A stretch of DNA of 41,263 nucleotides from an uncultured Synechococcus sp. (GTDB taxonomy: Bacteria > Cyanobacteriota > Cyanobacteriia > PCC-6307 > Cyanobiaceae), in assembly GCA_913061215.1 (NCBI GenBank), contig CAJXSQ010000003.1, forward strand, positions 1 through 41,263, written 5' to 3'. The number at the start of each line of letters is the position of its first letter. Positions within the stretch are counted from its first letter, which is position 1. Positions 40,714-41,263 of the stretch are shown piece after piece. The notes beneath the pieces are model-generated. The model was not told where the DNA came from, made no database searches, and saw only the letters and a list, made by a program, of their open reading frames with translations. The position numbers and the translations under genes are program-made.

Positions 40714-41263
40714 GCAGCCACCTCAGAGCGCTGCATCGGCTGGAGGAACTGGCGCAGCAGCAGCGAGCCAAACCGCGCCTTGAGGCCCAGCTGCCGCAGG
40801 GGTTGCCCCTGGGCCGCCTTGATCCGGCGGAAGGTGTCCACCAGCTGGTCGCGCAGCTCGAAATAGGTGGGCGTGAGCGCGAACACCACCGGGAAGGCGC
40901 GGCGGGCGGTGCGGTTGGTCTGGCGCATCACCTCCTCATCGAAGCGATCGGGATCCATGCCGAGCAGGCGGTAGAAGTTGCCCCGCTCACACACCGTGAG
41001 GCTGTGGGTGAGAAACACGCTCCAGAGGAAGAAGCGGCTGAGCACACGGCCGCGCAAGCCGCTGTTCAGGCCCGGCCAGCAGCGGATCAGCATGTTGAAG
41101 ATGTCGCCGTGGCGGTTCTCGTCCTGACACCAGGGCTCGAAGAAATCGAACAGCGGCGCAAAGGCGTTCTCGGGATTGGCCTTGAGATGCCGATCGATCA
41201 GGATGTAGCGCCAGTAGCCGATCTTCTCGGAGAGATACACCGAATAGAGCACCCAGTTGAGCG
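40710..41263 (-). CDS. acsF: Mg-protoporphyrin IX monomethyl ester oxidative cyclase AcsF (C-terminal part; gene runs off the right edge)
   Basis: The visible C-terminal 184 residues contain VLYSVYLSEKIGYWRYILID, then FFEPWCQDENRHGDIFNML with the diiron Glu/His pair of AcsF, and FFLWSVFLTHSLTVCERG. This O2-dependent enzyme closes the fifth ring of chlorophyll. Cyanobacteria often have two copies; the one next to ho and hemN is the low-oxygen form (ChlAII). The coupling to a desaturase and the nearby heme oxygenase-HemN gene suggest this is that copy, though the other copy would have to be seen to be sure. Confidence 0.92.
   Translation of the reverse strand, partial: LNWVLYSVYLSEKIGYWRYILIDRHLKANPENAFAPLFDFFEPWCQDENRHGDIFNMLIRCWPGLNSGLRGRVLSRFFLWSVFLTHSLTVCERGNFYRLLGMDPDRFDEEVMRQTNRTARRAFPVVFALTPTYFELRDQLVDTFRRIKAAQGQPLRQLGLKARFGSLLLRQFLQPMQRSEVAA

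Noticed and set aside
1-41263. CRISPR arrays, tRNA genes, insertion sequences or prophage genes
   Set aside because: No regularly spaced repeats, tRNA-like cloverleaf sequence, transposase or phage protein could be seen on either strand.

Overview
The window looks like chromosome of a GC-rich picocyanobacterium of the Synechococcus/Cyanobium group. The evidence is a phycobilisome rod linker with a CpcD-type tail, a CP12 protein, an AcsF-type chlorophyll cyclase, an aldehyde-deformylating-oxygenase homologue, cyanobacterial PstS/SphX proteins with 11-bp-period Pho boxes, and a DUF2808 protein. Genes are tightly packed, with many 1-4 nt start/stop overlaps. I see no tRNA, rRNA, CRISPR array, transposase or phage gene.

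Positions 1-9320 form a phosphate/arsenate region: pstA (partial) and pstC leftward, sphX rightward, a PhoB-like regulator whose phospho-acceptor Asp is replaced by Asn, and pstS. These are followed by arsR diverging from gap-arsJ (arsenate converted to 1-arseno-3-phosphoglycerate and exported) and a choice-of-anchor-I beta-propeller protein. Two-repeat Pho boxes precede pstC, sphX and pstS, and a weaker candidate precedes the propeller gene. Positions 9325-12341 hold small envelope proteins, CP12, a LuxR-type regulator and a secreted unknown protein.

Positions 12367-19275 hold an NDH-2-like/SelD fusion behind a tiny coupled gene. Next comes a divergent efflux locus (TolC leftward; HlyD, a small two-TM protein and FUSC rightward) with a perfect inverted repeat in the control region, then a two-TM potassium channel. 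Positions 19282-26210 are a cyclic-di-GMP island. Two tandem orphan substrate-binding proteins are translationally coupled to a membrane diguanylate cyclase with intact GGDEF and I-site. Two EAL proteins with degenerate GGDEF domains (PAS- and GAF-linked) diverge from them. No ABC permease or ATPase is present, so the binding proteins may be ligand sensors for the cyclase.

Positions 26183-36600 are mixed housekeeping and accessory genes: DUF167, pyrC, three small proteins (at 27692, 28064 and 35152), the rod linker, an OprB porin, a PGM1-like ATP-grasp ligase, UspA, a ParB-like protein, an NTF2-like protein, an AraC-type regulator, a DUF2808 protein and a large GST.

Positions 36638-41263 carry what looks like a rearranged low-oxygen tetrapyrrole cluster. 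It contains an in-frame fusion of heme oxygenase to oxygen-independent coproporphyrinogen oxidase HemN, a small unknown gene, and a leftward operon acsF (partial) - fatty-acid desaturase - aldehyde-deformylating-oxygenase homologue. The fusion and the combination of these O2-dependent diiron enzymes, together with the binding-protein/cyclase operon, are the most unusual features of the window.
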